Below, in pieces: positions 52,504 to 60,748 of a DNA stretch of 64,000 nucleotides (position 1 is its first letter; each line of letters starts with the position of its first letter). Location of the stretch: contig NZ_CM001403.1 in assembly GCF_000166195.2 (NCBI RefSeq), positions 8,344,323 to 8,408,322 of the forward strand. The letters run 5' to 3'. The DNA is from Mucilaginibacter paludis DSM 18603 (GTDB taxonomy: Bacteria > Bacteroidota > Bacteroidia > Sphingobacteriales > Sphingobacteriaceae). The position numbers and the translations under genes are program-made. Below the pieces are notes generated by a model. That model saw only the letters and a program-made list of their open reading frames with translations. It made no database searches and was not told where the DNA came from.

Positions 52504-53643
52504 TTAGGGTTGGATATAAAGATTTTCACCTTCTATTTTAAAGTGCACGCCGCTTGCCTCTAAAATTTTCAGTACGCTTGATAGCTTTACGCTCCGCTTA
52601 ATCTGACCAACAAATTCGTGATTGCCAGCGTTGCCGTTGTAAACCGTATTCACATCATACCAGCGCGAAAGCTGGCGCATAAGCGTTGGCAGATCGGTAT
52701 TATCAAAAACAAAGTAGCCGTTCTTCCAGGCCACGGCGGCTTCGGTATCGCTGTTATTGATAATGGTGATCCGGTTGTTGGTTACCTCGGCCTGCTGCCC
52801 CGGAGTTAATATTTTACTGTTGCTATGCGCGGATAATTTAATGCTGCCCTCTAACAAAGTGGTTTTAATGGTATTTTCATCATCATAGGCGTTAATGTTA
52901 AAGTGGGTACCCAGCACCGTTACATTTTGGCCCCTGGTTTCAACTATAAATGGCTTATTTTTATTTTTAGCCACCTCAAAATAAACTTCACCGGTAATGC
53001 TCACCCTGCGCTCGTTGCCGGTAAAAGCTGTTGGGAAAGTAATGGACGAAACCGAGTTGAGCCAGATTTTGGTTCCGTCAGGCAGCGTTATTTCATATTC
53101 ACCGGCTTTTGGCGTGCTCACGGTGTTATAGGTAACCTGGTTGGCTGTAGCATTTTGCCATTTATCGGAGCTGCCTGTAGCCTGGTAAACCAATTGTCCG
53201 TTGCGTATCTTATCAACCTGTGTATTGCCCTGTAACGCAATGGTGCCATTGCCCGCATTGCCCAAAACTATTTTTTTCCCGTTAGCCAAGGTCAATATCG
53301 CCCTGTTTCCGCCAGGCAGCGCATCGTTTTTAATAACCCTTGTAACAGCTACAGGTTTATTGAGATGCGTAAAATGTGAATACACGATTACCGAAGCCGA
53401 TGCCATCAAGATAACAGCAGCCGCATATTTAAGCCAGGCCGCAAATACAAAGCTTTTTTTGTTATCCCTTTCAGTTGATATTTCATCATCAGCATGGATG
53501 CCAGCTTCAACGTTTATCGCTTCGTTCAAATAAACATCCAGCTTGCCCTCTTTTACCAGATGAGCAAAAACTTCCAGTTCATCATCAGTGGCATTTCCGG
53601 CCAGGTAGCGGCTAACTAATTGCTTGTAGTATCTATCATCCAT
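52504..53643 (-). CDS. FecR-family anti-sigma factor
   Basis: This 379-residue inner-membrane protein has a cytoplasmic N-terminal anti-sigma domain (YKQLVSRYLAGNATDDELE, residues about 6-25), one membrane helix near 70-92 (YAAAVILMASASVIVYSHF), the FecR domain with YNTVSTPKAGEYEITLPDG near 168 and GTHFNINAYDDE near 245, and a C-terminal DUF4974 that touches the STN domain. It holds the sigma factor until the transducer signals that the ligand is present. It follows the sigma gene by 90 bases. Confidence 0.95.
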   Translation of the reverse strand: MDDRYYKQLVSRYLAGNATDDELEVFAHLVKEGKLDVYLNEAINVEAGIHADDEISTERDNKKSFVFAAWLKYAAAVILMASASVIVYSHFTHLNKPVAVTRVIKNDALPGGNRAILTLANGKKIVLGNAGNGTIALQGNTQVDKIRNGQLVYQATGSSDKWQNATANQVTYNTVSTPKAGEYEITLPDGTKIWLNSVSSITFPTAFTGNERRVSITGEVYFEVAKNKNKPFIVETRGQNVTVLGTHFNINAYDDENTIKTTLLEGSIKLSAHSNSKILTPGQQAEVTNNRITIINNSDTEAAVAWKNGYFVFDNTDLPTLMRQLSRWYDVNTVYNGNAGNHEFVGQIKRSVKLSSVLKILEASGVHFKIEGENLYIQP

Positions 53644-53733
53644 TATTGATGGCTTTTAGTACTAAGACGGTAAAAGTTAAATGGAGGGTAGCAGAAAGAT
53701 GAGATTTAATAATTACTTAACACAAGTAGCTAT

Positions 53734-54330
53734 TTAGCCCCTGAAAAGTACCGTTAACAGTATGCTAAGCGAAATGCCCAGTTCTTTTTTTACAGAATTG
53801 CTCAGAATTTTCATGGAGAACACCATGTGATTTTTTACCGCGTTGCGCGAGATACCTAAAATATCGGCCACTTCATCATAAGATTTTCCCTGCTCACGGC
53901 ATAGGGCAAAAATTTCTCTCGTGCGCTCAGGTAATGATGCCAATACCCTGTCTAAAAACAAGCGGTATTCTTTATCCAGTAAATTTTCGGCCGTACTATC
54001 GCGCTGCTCTATAAAGCTGCGGATAACTTCGCCCATGGCCACTTCCGAACGGAACGCAGCCTTTAAGCTATCTAAGGCATGGTTGCGAGCAGCGATATAT
54101 AGGTAAGCTTTAAATGATTTGATTTGAGCCAGTTTGGCCCGGTTTGCCCATACTTTGATAAAAACCTCCTGGGTAATATCCTCGGTAAGTTCAGTGGATT
54201 TTAAAATCTTGAACAGAAACTGTTTTAAGGGATTAACATAACGGCTGTAAATTACTGTAAAAGCCTGATAATCGCCGTTAACCATAAGCTCCTGCAGTTC
54301 TGCATCCGAAAGTACTTCCACCTCTGCCAT
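53734..54330 (-). CDS. ECF sigma factor (FecI-like)
   Basis: This 198-residue sigma factor is of the Bacteroidetes FecI type. Region 2 contains LTEDITQEVFIKVWANRAKL near residue 47 and SFKAYLYIAARNHALD near 73. Region 4 contains LPERTREIFALCREQGKSYD near 133 and ILGISRNAVKNHM near 160. It is expected to transcribe the SusC/SusD operon downstream when released by FecR. Its family differs from the barrel-linked sigma factor at 38824-39405, so the window holds two separate envelope-signalling designs. Confidence 0.94.
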   Translation of the reverse strand: MAEVEVLSDAELQELMVNGDYQAFTVIYSRYVNPLKQFLFKILKSTELTEDITQEVFIKVWANRAKLAQIKSFKAYLYIAARNHALDSLKAAFRSEVAMGEVIRSFIEQRDSTAENLLDKEYRLFLDRVLASLPERTREIFALCREQGKSYDEVADILGISRNAVKNHMVFSMKILSNSVKKELGISLSILLTVLFRG

Positions 54331-54432
54331 AAATTAACTTTAAGGACTATTAACTTTTGCAAAATAAAGGCAAGCGTATTAGCTTAATGTTAACTCTATA
54401 AAAACACTGGGTGCTTGTTGGAAATGAGGCAT

Positions 54433-54557
54433 AAGATGTAAGAAGCAAGAGACAAGAAGCAGGAAAAGAAAAAAGTTCAATATAAAACAATAAATCAGGG
54501 AGTAAAGTTGGGCCCCCCTCTTACATCTTACATCTTACATCTTGCTTCTTACATCTT
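54433..54557. repeat. AAGATGTAAGAAGCAAGA dispersed repeat, inverted pair
   Basis: An 18-base perfect inverted repeat (54433-54450 with 54540-54557) flanks a region that also has three tandem copies of CTTACAT near 54519-54540. It resembles the short intergenic repeats found in many Bacteroidota genomes. It lies between the amidase and sigma genes. Confidence 0.8.
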
Positions 54558-54564
54558 CCCCCCC

Positions 54565-55377
54565 CTATCTAACCGCCATACTGGTTTTGTATTTAATTAA
54601 AGCTGCCACAATGGAATGCACGATGGCTTGCTGCCCTTCGTCCGAGTTAAGGTATTTTTCTTCGCTTATGTTATTGATAAAGCCAGTTTCAACCAGTACG
54701 GCGGGCATGGCGCTATGGGCCAATACCAAAACCCCCTGCTCCTTAACTCCTAAACTGCGGCGGCCATCATTGGCTGTAAACTGCTGGTTAATTAATTCGG
54801 CAAACTGAACGCTTTGTTTACGGTATTTTTGGCGGAAGGCATTTAAAGCGATAAAAGCCGTAGGATCGTTTTCGTTATAATCGCTATAGGTTTCTTTGTA
54901 GTTTTTTTCAATGTAGATCGACGCGTTTTCGCGGAGCGCTTCCATCTGTTCCTGGTTTCTGTGAAAGCCATACACCAGCAGCAATACCCCTTTATGATAA
55001 TTATCGGCCCTGATTTGCGGCGAAGAGTTACAATGGATAGATATAAATAGATTGGCGCCATTTTTATTGGCAATCTCCGATCGTTTATTCAACTCGATAA
55101 ACTTATCGGTACTGCGCGTCATCACCACATTAACATCCGGAATTTGCGCTTCTATAGCTTTTTCTAACTTTTTGGCGATGGCAAGTGCAACATTTTTTTC
55201 AAGCGATATGGCACCATGCGCACCGGGATCTTTGCCACCGTGCCCAGCGTCGATCACAACGGTTTTAAATTTAAACGATGTAGGGACGGATTGATCTTTT
55301 TGCTGGGCGTTTGAACTAAACGCCAGTGTTAACATCAGCCAAAAAAACAAGAACTTTTTTAAATTAGATAGCATCAT
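54565..55377 (-). CDS. N-acetylmuramoyl-L-alanine amidase (Amidase_3)
   Basis: This 270-residue secreted zinc enzyme cuts the bond between muramic acid and the peptide stem, mainly at cell division. A signal peptide (LKKFLFFWLMLTLAFSSNA) precedes the amidase domain, which starts VVIDAGHGGKDPGAHGA near residue 40 with the first zinc histidine. Zinc Glu lies in EIANKNGANLF near 104-112 and the second His in FISIHCNSS near 113; the catalytic Glu is in AVLVETGFI near 228. It has no SH3 or LysM domain. It is of the AmiA/B/C core type. Confidence 0.94.
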   Translation of the reverse strand: MMLSNLKKFLFFWLMLTLAFSSNAQQKDQSVPTSFKFKTVVIDAGHGGKDPGAHGAISLEKNVALAIAKKLEKAIEAQIPDVNVVMTRSTDKFIELNKRSEIANKNGANLFISIHCNSSPQIRADNYHKGVLLLVYGFHRNQEQMEALRENASIYIEKNYKETYSDYNENDPTAFIALNAFRQKYRKQSVQFAELINQQFTANDGRRSLGVKEQGVLVLAHSAMPAVLVETGFINNISEEKYLNSDEGQQAIVHSIVAALIKYKTSMAVR

Positions 55378-55486
55378 TTAAAACAAAACACAATCAATAA
55401 TAAAGCAAACATAAAGCAATACAGAGCTTTACTTTGCAAAATTTACCTAACCACAGGCTTTAACTCACAACGACTACTGCTTACTA

Positions 55487-55678
55487 TTATTTTTTTCTTT
55501 CAAGTTTCCAGTAAATGATTTCAAAGTATAAGCCATGTTCCACAGCCAATTCCTTCCTCCTTTTATCCAGAATCACATCAAGAGATTCAGCCGATGCAGA
55601 CGCTGGCACAGATAAATAAGCAATAACATTACCTGTTTGGCTGTTCACAAAGTGGTAATGTTTTTTATCATCGTCCAT
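55487..55678 (-). CDS. Small conserved protein, 63 residues
   Basis: This short cytoplasmic protein (MDDDKKHYHFVNSQTGNV at its start) is not recognised. It has a mixed beta/alpha pattern with a charged C-terminal helix and a final Lys-rich tail (YWKLERKK). The frame is clean, has host-like codon use, starts at an ATG and lies alone between amidase and GH130 genes, which supports a real gene. Confidence 0.6.
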   Translation of the reverse strand: MDDDKKHYHFVNSQTGNVIAYLSVPASASAESLDVILDKRRKELAVEHGLYFEIIYWKLERKK

Positions 55679-55764
55679 AACAGGTTAAACGTATAACAAT
55701 TTATTTTGTTAGAGCCAGTTATAATTATTTATCAAGCAGTTTTCTTATCCTAACATCTTTACCG

Positions 55765-56817
55765 TTAAACTATCTCCAGGGCCTGGAATATTTGCTTCAT
55801 TGAAAATTGCGCACCACATACAAACTCATCTGCCGCGCCATAATAAATGGTGATGGTATCGCCGTTAACTATATGCCCGTTAGTAAATACCACATGCCAA
55901 AAAAAGCCTGTCAGCTCGTAACTTTCCGTTGGCACCATAATCGGATCAACGGTACGGGCAATTACTACCGAAGGTTCGTCAAGACTCAGCAAAAAAGCGC
56001 CGAGGCAATATTGATGCTCGTAATTGGCACCATGATAAATTTCGAGCCATCCTTTTTCGGTTTTAATGGGCGCCGCACCCGCCCCCACCCTGGCGCTATC
56101 CCAGCTATTTAAACGGGTTTTAATAAGGCACTGGTGGTTGCCCCAGTGGATACCATCCGGCGATTGTGCCAGCCAGATGTAATTGCCGCCAATATCAACA
56201 CTGCTGGGCCGGTGAAGGGCATAATACATTCCGTTAATCTTCTCCTCAAAAATGGCACAGTCCTTATTGTGAGGAGGCAATATCATGCCAAGCGATTCAA
56301 AGTTCTTCCAATCGGTAGTGGTGCGTAAACCAACCCCCACCCCGCTGGCCGATACTGCTGTAAAGGTGAGATAATATTTATTGTCCAAATGAGCTACGCG
56401 GCAATCTTCAATGCCAAAAGTTTGCAAAGCTCCTATTCCAAATAAGGGTGGATAGCCCTCCGGTTGGTAAAATTTAATTCCATCATCGCTACAAAGCAGG
56501 CGCAAATGGGATAGTGTAGTTAAATAATCCACACCCCGGTATCTTATCACGCGCGGATCAGTAGTAACAACGTCTGGGTCATCCAAAGCTATCTCCATAA
56601 TTTCGGTGGTGCCGGTTTCGGTCAAAACGGGGAACGAGATCACAGCATCACTTTGTTCGGGCCTCTCCGCCACGCGTACCAGTAGCCACGTTTTATTCTC
56701 AAATTGAAACACACCTGGATTTAACAGGCAGGCAATGTGTAAGCCATCCATGCTGGGCTTTAAATCCGAGGGCGATAATATCGGATTTTCCGGAAAACGA
56801 CGGGCTATATCTTTCAT
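55765..56817 (-). CDS. Glycoside hydrolase family 130 protein (beta-mannoside phosphorylase family)
   Basis: This 350-residue cytoplasmic five-bladed propeller belongs to GH130, whose members phosphorolyse beta-linked mannosides. The family start is present (NPILSPSDLKPSMDG near residue 16), together with GIEDCRVAHLDNKYYLTFTA near 134, carrying the catalytic Asp, and VGAGAAPIKTEKGWLEIYHG near 240. Length matches family members. The gene is single, so I cannot say whether the substrate is mannosyl-glucose or mannan oligosaccharides. Confidence 0.9.
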   Translation of the reverse strand: MKDIARRFPENPILSPSDLKPSMDGLHIACLLNPGVFQFENKTWLLVRVAERPEQSDAVISFPVLTETGTTEIMEIALDDPDVVTTDPRVIRYRGVDYLTTLSHLRLLCSDDGIKFYQPEGYPPLFGIGALQTFGIEDCRVAHLDNKYYLTFTAVSASGVGVGLRTTTDWKNFESLGMILPPHNKDCAIFEEKINGMYYALHRPSSVDIGGNYIWLAQSPDGIHWGNHQCLIKTRLNSWDSARVGAGAAPIKTEKGWLEIYHGANYEHQYCLGAFLLSLDEPSVVIARTVDPIMVPTESYELTGFFWHVVFTNGHIVNGDTITIYYGAADEFVCGAQFSMKQIFQALEIV

Positions 56818-56988
56818 GTTTCATTTCAGGTTGATGTCATTTCTAAACACTACGGTTTTGAAATAGGTTTTAATTTAAAAAGATAAATCGAAAGCTATAG
56901 GCAAGTGAATAGCATTCGCACAGCGTGTAAAATATACGCTGTTACTTCGGGCTCCTGACTTTTCACTTCCGGAATGATCCACAATCAG

Positions 56989-57501
56989 CTACAGTGTACC
57001 CTTCTTGGTAGCATCTTTTTCATCGTCGGTTTTTTGCATCCATTGCTCAAAAACCCTGATGGCATCGCTTGCGCCAATTCGTTTAAACTGAACCTTCCGG
57101 CCTGTTAAGGGTTTAGCCAGTTCTTCGGTAATAAAAGTATCACTAAAGCCAGCCCATTCGGCATCTGTTTTGGTATTGCCGTAATAAACCACATTTATTT
57201 GAGCCCAGTAAATGGCGCTGGTACACATGGGGCAAGGCTCGCAACTGGTGTACATAATACAACCTTCTAAATCGGGCGATTTTAAGGCCTGGCAAGCCGC
57301 ACGAATGGCATTAACCTCGGCATGAGCAGTCGGGTCGTTTGAGCTGGTTACCGTATTGCCTTCACACGCTATAACTTTGCCATTTTTTACAATAATCGCC
57401 CCAAACGGGCCGCCCAAATTGGTTTTCAGATTATCGGAAGAACATTTGACAGCCATATTCATAAACTTTAAATGCTCCGCATTAACTTCGGTATTCCTCA
57501 T
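56989..57501 (-). CDS. Nucleoside/guanine deaminase, zinc-dependent
   Basis: This 170-residue cytidine-deaminase-fold enzyme has the zinc motifs HAEVNAIRAA near residue 60 (His and catalytic Glu) and CEPCPMCTSA near 92 (two Cys). The overall pattern, including GPFGAIIVKNGKVIACEGN and YYGNTKTDAEWAGFSDTFI, is closest to bacterial guanine deaminase of the short type. It would convert guanine to xanthine in purine salvage. It lies downstream of the hydroxyacid dehydrogenase in the same direction but behind a terminator. Confidence 0.88.
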   Translation of the reverse strand: MRNTEVNAEHLKFMNMAVKCSSDNLKTNLGGPFGAIIVKNGKVIACEGNTVTSSNDPTAHAEVNAIRAACQALKSPDLEGCIMYTSCEPCPMCTSAIYWAQINVVYYGNTKTDAEWAGFSDTFITEELAKPLTGRKVQFKRIGASDAIRVFEQWMQKTDDEKDATKKGTL

Positions 57502-57575
57502 TCGCTGTATTTTGAATTTTCTTTCCCAACAAACACCGGTATAACGTTATTAGTTTTACATTAATTAAAATCAGC

Positions 57576-57605
57576 AAAAAAGGCGTCCGTAAATGGGCGC
57601 CCTTT
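57576..57605 (-). terminator. Terminator after the hydroxyacid dehydrogenase
   Basis: On the minus strand an imperfect GC-rich stem (AAAGGGCG with CGCCTTT, one bulge) is followed by TTTTTT, about 40 bases beyond the stop codon. Confidence 0.55.
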
Positions 57606-57642
57606 CAAAACAAGCCGATAAAAGTCGATAGTTGTGCAACAA

Positions 57643-58596
57643 TCAGCTATTTTCGGGCACGGTATCCAACCACTTCAATATCGCTTTCACGGTATCCTCG
57701 TAAAATAGCTTGTAAGTATTTTCTGTTACATAACCGATATGCGGCGTTGCCAGTACATTATCCAGTTTGCGGAAAGGATGCCCGGGCGGCAGCGGTTCTG
57801 TTTCAAAAACATCCAGTGCGGCGCCTGCTATCTTTTTTTGCTCCAATACTTTAATCAGAGCCTGCTCATCGGCCAAAGGCCCTCTTGAAGTATTGATAAA
57901 ATAAGCCGTTGGCTTCATCAGGTTCAGGTCCACCTCACCCACAATACCGCGGCTGCGATCACTCAAAACCAGGTGAATGGTTACAAAATCAGCCTGGCTA
58001 AAAAGCTCCTCTTTAGTTACCAGTTTAGCACCGGAAGCCGCGGCTTTCTCTTCGGTAAGGTTTTGGCTCCAGGCTATCACGTTCATATCAAACGCTTTGG
58101 CATAGACAGCCATTTTTGCGCCGATATTTCCGAGCCCGATGATACCGAGGGTTTTGCCGGTAAGATCGGCAGCAATAGTAGTTTGCCATCCCCCCGACCG
58201 GACATTAGCGGCCTCCAGGGGAATATGACGGGTAATAGCCATCAACATGGCCCAGGTCATTTCCGGTGCGCCGGTACCAATGTATCCGGTAGGCATTATC
58301 CGGATATTAAATTCTTCTGCCGCCTGTACATCTATAGATGCATTGCGCTTACCTGTTGATACAATCACCTTTAAATTAGGCAACTGGCTCAAAATGTTCC
58401 TGTTTAATGGTGTGCGCTCCCTCATCACACAAACCACATCAAAAGGCAACAGGCGATTGATCACCTCGGTCTCATTAAACAGGTGATCATGAAAGATGGT
58501 AACCTGTGCCCGTCGCTGTACTTCGCTCCAATCGGCAGTAGCTGTCGCTACCTGCTGATAGTCGTCTAATACGGCTATTTGTATTTTTGAATTCAT
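57643..58596 (-). CDS. D-2-hydroxyacid dehydrogenase family protein
   Basis: This 317-residue cytoplasmic enzyme reduces 2-oxoacids or oxidises D-2-hydroxyacids with NAD(P)H. The Rossmann motif GIIGLGNIGAKMAVYAKAF is near residue 155. The catalytic residues lie in FINTSRGPLAD (Arg, near 230), FETEPLPPGHP (Glu, near 260) and ATPHIGYVTE (His, near 280). It resembles phosphoglycerate dehydrogenase but lacks the C-terminal ACT domain, so serine synthesis is less likely. It has its own terminator. Confidence 0.88.
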   Translation of the reverse strand: MNSKIQIAVLDDYQQVATATADWSEVQRRAQVTIFHDHLFNETEVINRLLPFDVVCVMRERTPLNRNILSQLPNLKVIVSTGKRNASIDVQAAEEFNIRIMPTGYIGTGAPEMTWAMLMAITRHIPLEAANVRSGGWQTTIAADLTGKTLGIIGLGNIGAKMAVYAKAFDMNVIAWSQNLTEEKAAASGAKLVTKEELFSQADFVTIHLVLSDRSRGIVGEVDLNLMKPTAYFINTSRGPLADEQALIKVLEQKKIAGAALDVFETEPLPPGHPFRKLDNVLATPHIGYVTENTYKLFYEDTVKAILKWLDTVPENS

Positions 58597-58687
58597 GGGT
58601 CCAATTTATCAATTTTAGCCGCATTTTTGATTAGATTTTGCATAATCGCTATGGTGCTTCAGCTTTCCCAAACAGGATATAAATAGA

Positions 58688-58712
58688 AAAAGACGGAATT
58701 TCTCCCGTCTTC
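58688..58712 (-). terminator. Terminator after the OmpA-family gene
   Basis: AAGACGG and CCGTCTT form a 7-bp stem; on the minus strand the run after it reads TTTTTCTATTT. Confidence 0.75.
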
Positions 58713-58736
58713 TTTCTAAAAAAAACCATTAATTAA

Positions 58737-60668
58737 TTATTTAACCGGAATAATATCTATAATCACAGTCCTGTTATAAAAACGCTCCTCGGGCAGGTTG
58801 TTATCAAATGGGGAGTGACTTACATCTTCGCCAAAACCAATGGTTTCAAACTTGACGCTGTTTTTTCCGGCTTTGGCTAAAGCGCGCTCCAAAATGCTTT
58901 GAACTTCGCGGGCCCTCTCCTGAGAAAGTTTCAGATTATGGTCTTCTTCACCTATAATATCGGTATGACCATGGATGATAACCGTTGCGCCATCAGTAAT
59001 AGATGAAGCTACTGTATTGGATAAAAATTTGGTGTAAGCAGCTGTGGAGTTGGCCCTGTCAAAATCAAACAGGATACTAAAGCGCAAACCTTTTTCAACC
59101 GCTTCATTAACACCTGCTAAGTGTACCGAATTCTCTTTTGTAATGGTTAGTCCATTTTTGGTTTGGCCAACCATCACTACTTTATAATTACCTTCGGGGT
59201 TAGTGCCTAAAATAGCTGCGCCCGAAATGCTTTCCTGGTTGTTAGTAAATGGCCCGTAATGTTGTACAACGCCTCTTTCGTCGGTCAGGTCTACCGACCA
59301 TGATTTAAATAACTCTTTAGCTTTATCTACATTAAGCACAACGCGACTATCGAGCGGATCAACCTGGGTGGCTTCGATCTGCACCGGTTTCATCAAGCCT
59401 CCGCCCACTTCCATTAATAACTGTGGCGATGTGCTGGTTACATCAACCCGGCGATCACCGGCACGCAAAAGCACCAGCTCTTTGCTTCCTCCAGGTTGTT
59501 CGGAAGGGATAAGCGGCTTAATACGTCCTTCAGTCGCAATTCTCGATCCGTCAATAGCAAAGGTGTTTACAATATATTGTTTAACCGATATGGCAAGTGC
59601 GGTACCATCAGCAATACCTTTACCCGAAGCACCGCTTAACGAGATTGTTGTACCGGGATTCGCCCTTAAACGATCGCCTAAAATATTTAAGATATTGTGA
59701 TAAACATTCAACTGCCTTGAAGAACGGCCCGTTGTGTTGTCCGACTGCTGTTTTTGCAATTGTTCTTCCTTAAAATTACCTGCCTGCGTATTGGAGAGCA
59801 TAATGTACCTTCCGGGTATTTCAGCCGATCCGTCATCGAAAAATATAGAACTGCGCAAAGGCAGGGTTTCGCTTACCTGGCGCTGCAACGGCACCGTTTT
59901 AGGCGCACGAACAGTAAAAGAGATTTCGGGTACGGGCGGTGCTGTAATATCCTTGACAGGCAGTTTTGAACCCCTTCCAAATTTCAAGGCAATACCTGCC
60001 CTAACCGTAGTGATAGACCAACTTTCGATATCACGTGGCTCCTCACCAAAATATGGCTGGTACGAAACGAAGGGAGAAAGATTGACTTTAGTAAGGCTGG
60101 CCGCAGGCGAAAGAGGAATTTCATAACCAACGCCAACCTGGCCCGAGATTATGGTTTTATGCATATCGCTCAGCTGCGCATTGGTAGTAGGCTGTTTAAG
60201 TTGCGTATAGGTAAAATCGTTGGTAAGGCTAAAGGCAACTCTTGGCCCTGCAAAAAAGTACAGGTTTGTTTTGGGCACGGATAAGCGCAAACTTGGCTCT
60301 ACCGTAACATAACTGGTGTTGGTAGTTAAGTCGGCGGGGCAGTTACATGGGGCCACAACCTCTTTAAATTTACCTCCACGACCATCATAGCCTACGTTTA
60401 AAGCACCACCCCACATACCCGCCGGGCGGTATTCAACCAAAACCGAACCGTAAGGGCGTACCCCAAAACCTTTATGAAAAGCCGCCGGAACAATGAGCGA
60501 GCCATTAAGCCTTTGAGTAGTTCCGTCGTACCAGTTAAAATTGGCGGCACCGGATATTCCAAACCACCAGTTAGGCTGTGTAACCTGTGCTTTAAGTGCG
60601 TTGTTAGCTAAAATCATTATCATCGAACAGATGATGACTGTTTGTATTTTTTTATGGAGGTGTATCAT
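58737..60668 (-). CDS. OmpA-family outer-membrane protein with large extracellular/periplasmic part
   Basis: This 643-residue protein has a signal peptide (residues 1-27, MIMILANNALKAQ), an N-terminal beta-barrel-like region (about 30-230) and a long middle region. An OmpA C-terminal peptidoglycan-binding domain covers 520-640 (FSILFDFDRANSTA, VIIHGHTDIIGEEDHNLKLS, SQERAREV). The last domain anchors the outer membrane to the wall. It lies directly downstream of the ice-binding lipoprotein in the same direction with an 80-base gap, so the two may be co-expressed. It is longer than OmpA itself and resembles the larger porin-like proteins of Bacteroidota. Confidence 0.88.
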   Translation of the reverse strand: MIHLHKKIQTVIICSMIMILANNALKAQVTQPNWWFGISGAANFNWYDGTTQRLNGSLIVPAAFHKGFGVRPYGSVLVEYRPAGMWGGALNVGYDGRGGKFKEVVAPCNCPADLTTNTSYVTVEPSLRLSVPKTNLYFFAGPRVAFSLTNDFTYTQLKQPTTNAQLSDMHKTIISGQVGVGYEIPLSPAASLTKVNLSPFVSYQPYFGEEPRDIESWSITTVRAGIALKFGRGSKLPVKDITAPPVPEISFTVRAPKTVPLQRQVSETLPLRSSIFFDDGSAEIPGRYIMLSNTQAGNFKEEQLQKQQSDNTTGRSSRQLNVYHNILNILGDRLRANPGTTISLSGASGKGIADGTALAISVKQYIVNTFAIDGSRIATEGRIKPLIPSEQPGGSKELVLLRAGDRRVDVTSTSPQLLMEVGGGLMKPVQIEATQVDPLDSRVVLNVDKAKELFKSWSVDLTDERGVVQHYGPFTNNQESISGAAILGTNPEGNYKVVMVGQTKNGLTITKENSVHLAGVNEAVEKGLRFSILFDFDRANSTAAYTKFLSNTVASSITDGATVIIHGHTDIIGEEDHNLKLSQERAREVQSILERALAKAGKNSVKFETIGFGEDVSHSPFDNNLPEERFYNRTVIIDIIPVK

Positions 60669-60702
60669 TCTAAATCTCTTTTAAATTAGTGGAACTTTTT
60701 TT

Positions 60703-60741
60703 AACCTCATCAATCCCGCGTTGGCCGGATTGATGAAGGTT
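60703..60741 (-). terminator. Stem-loop between the ice-binding and OmpA-family genes
   Basis: AACCTCATCAATCC pairs with GGATTGATGAAGGTT with one bulge. On the minus strand the downstream run is A-rich rather than T-rich, so it may stabilise or process the transcript rather than end it. Confidence 0.4.
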
Positions 60742-60748
60742 ATGATAA

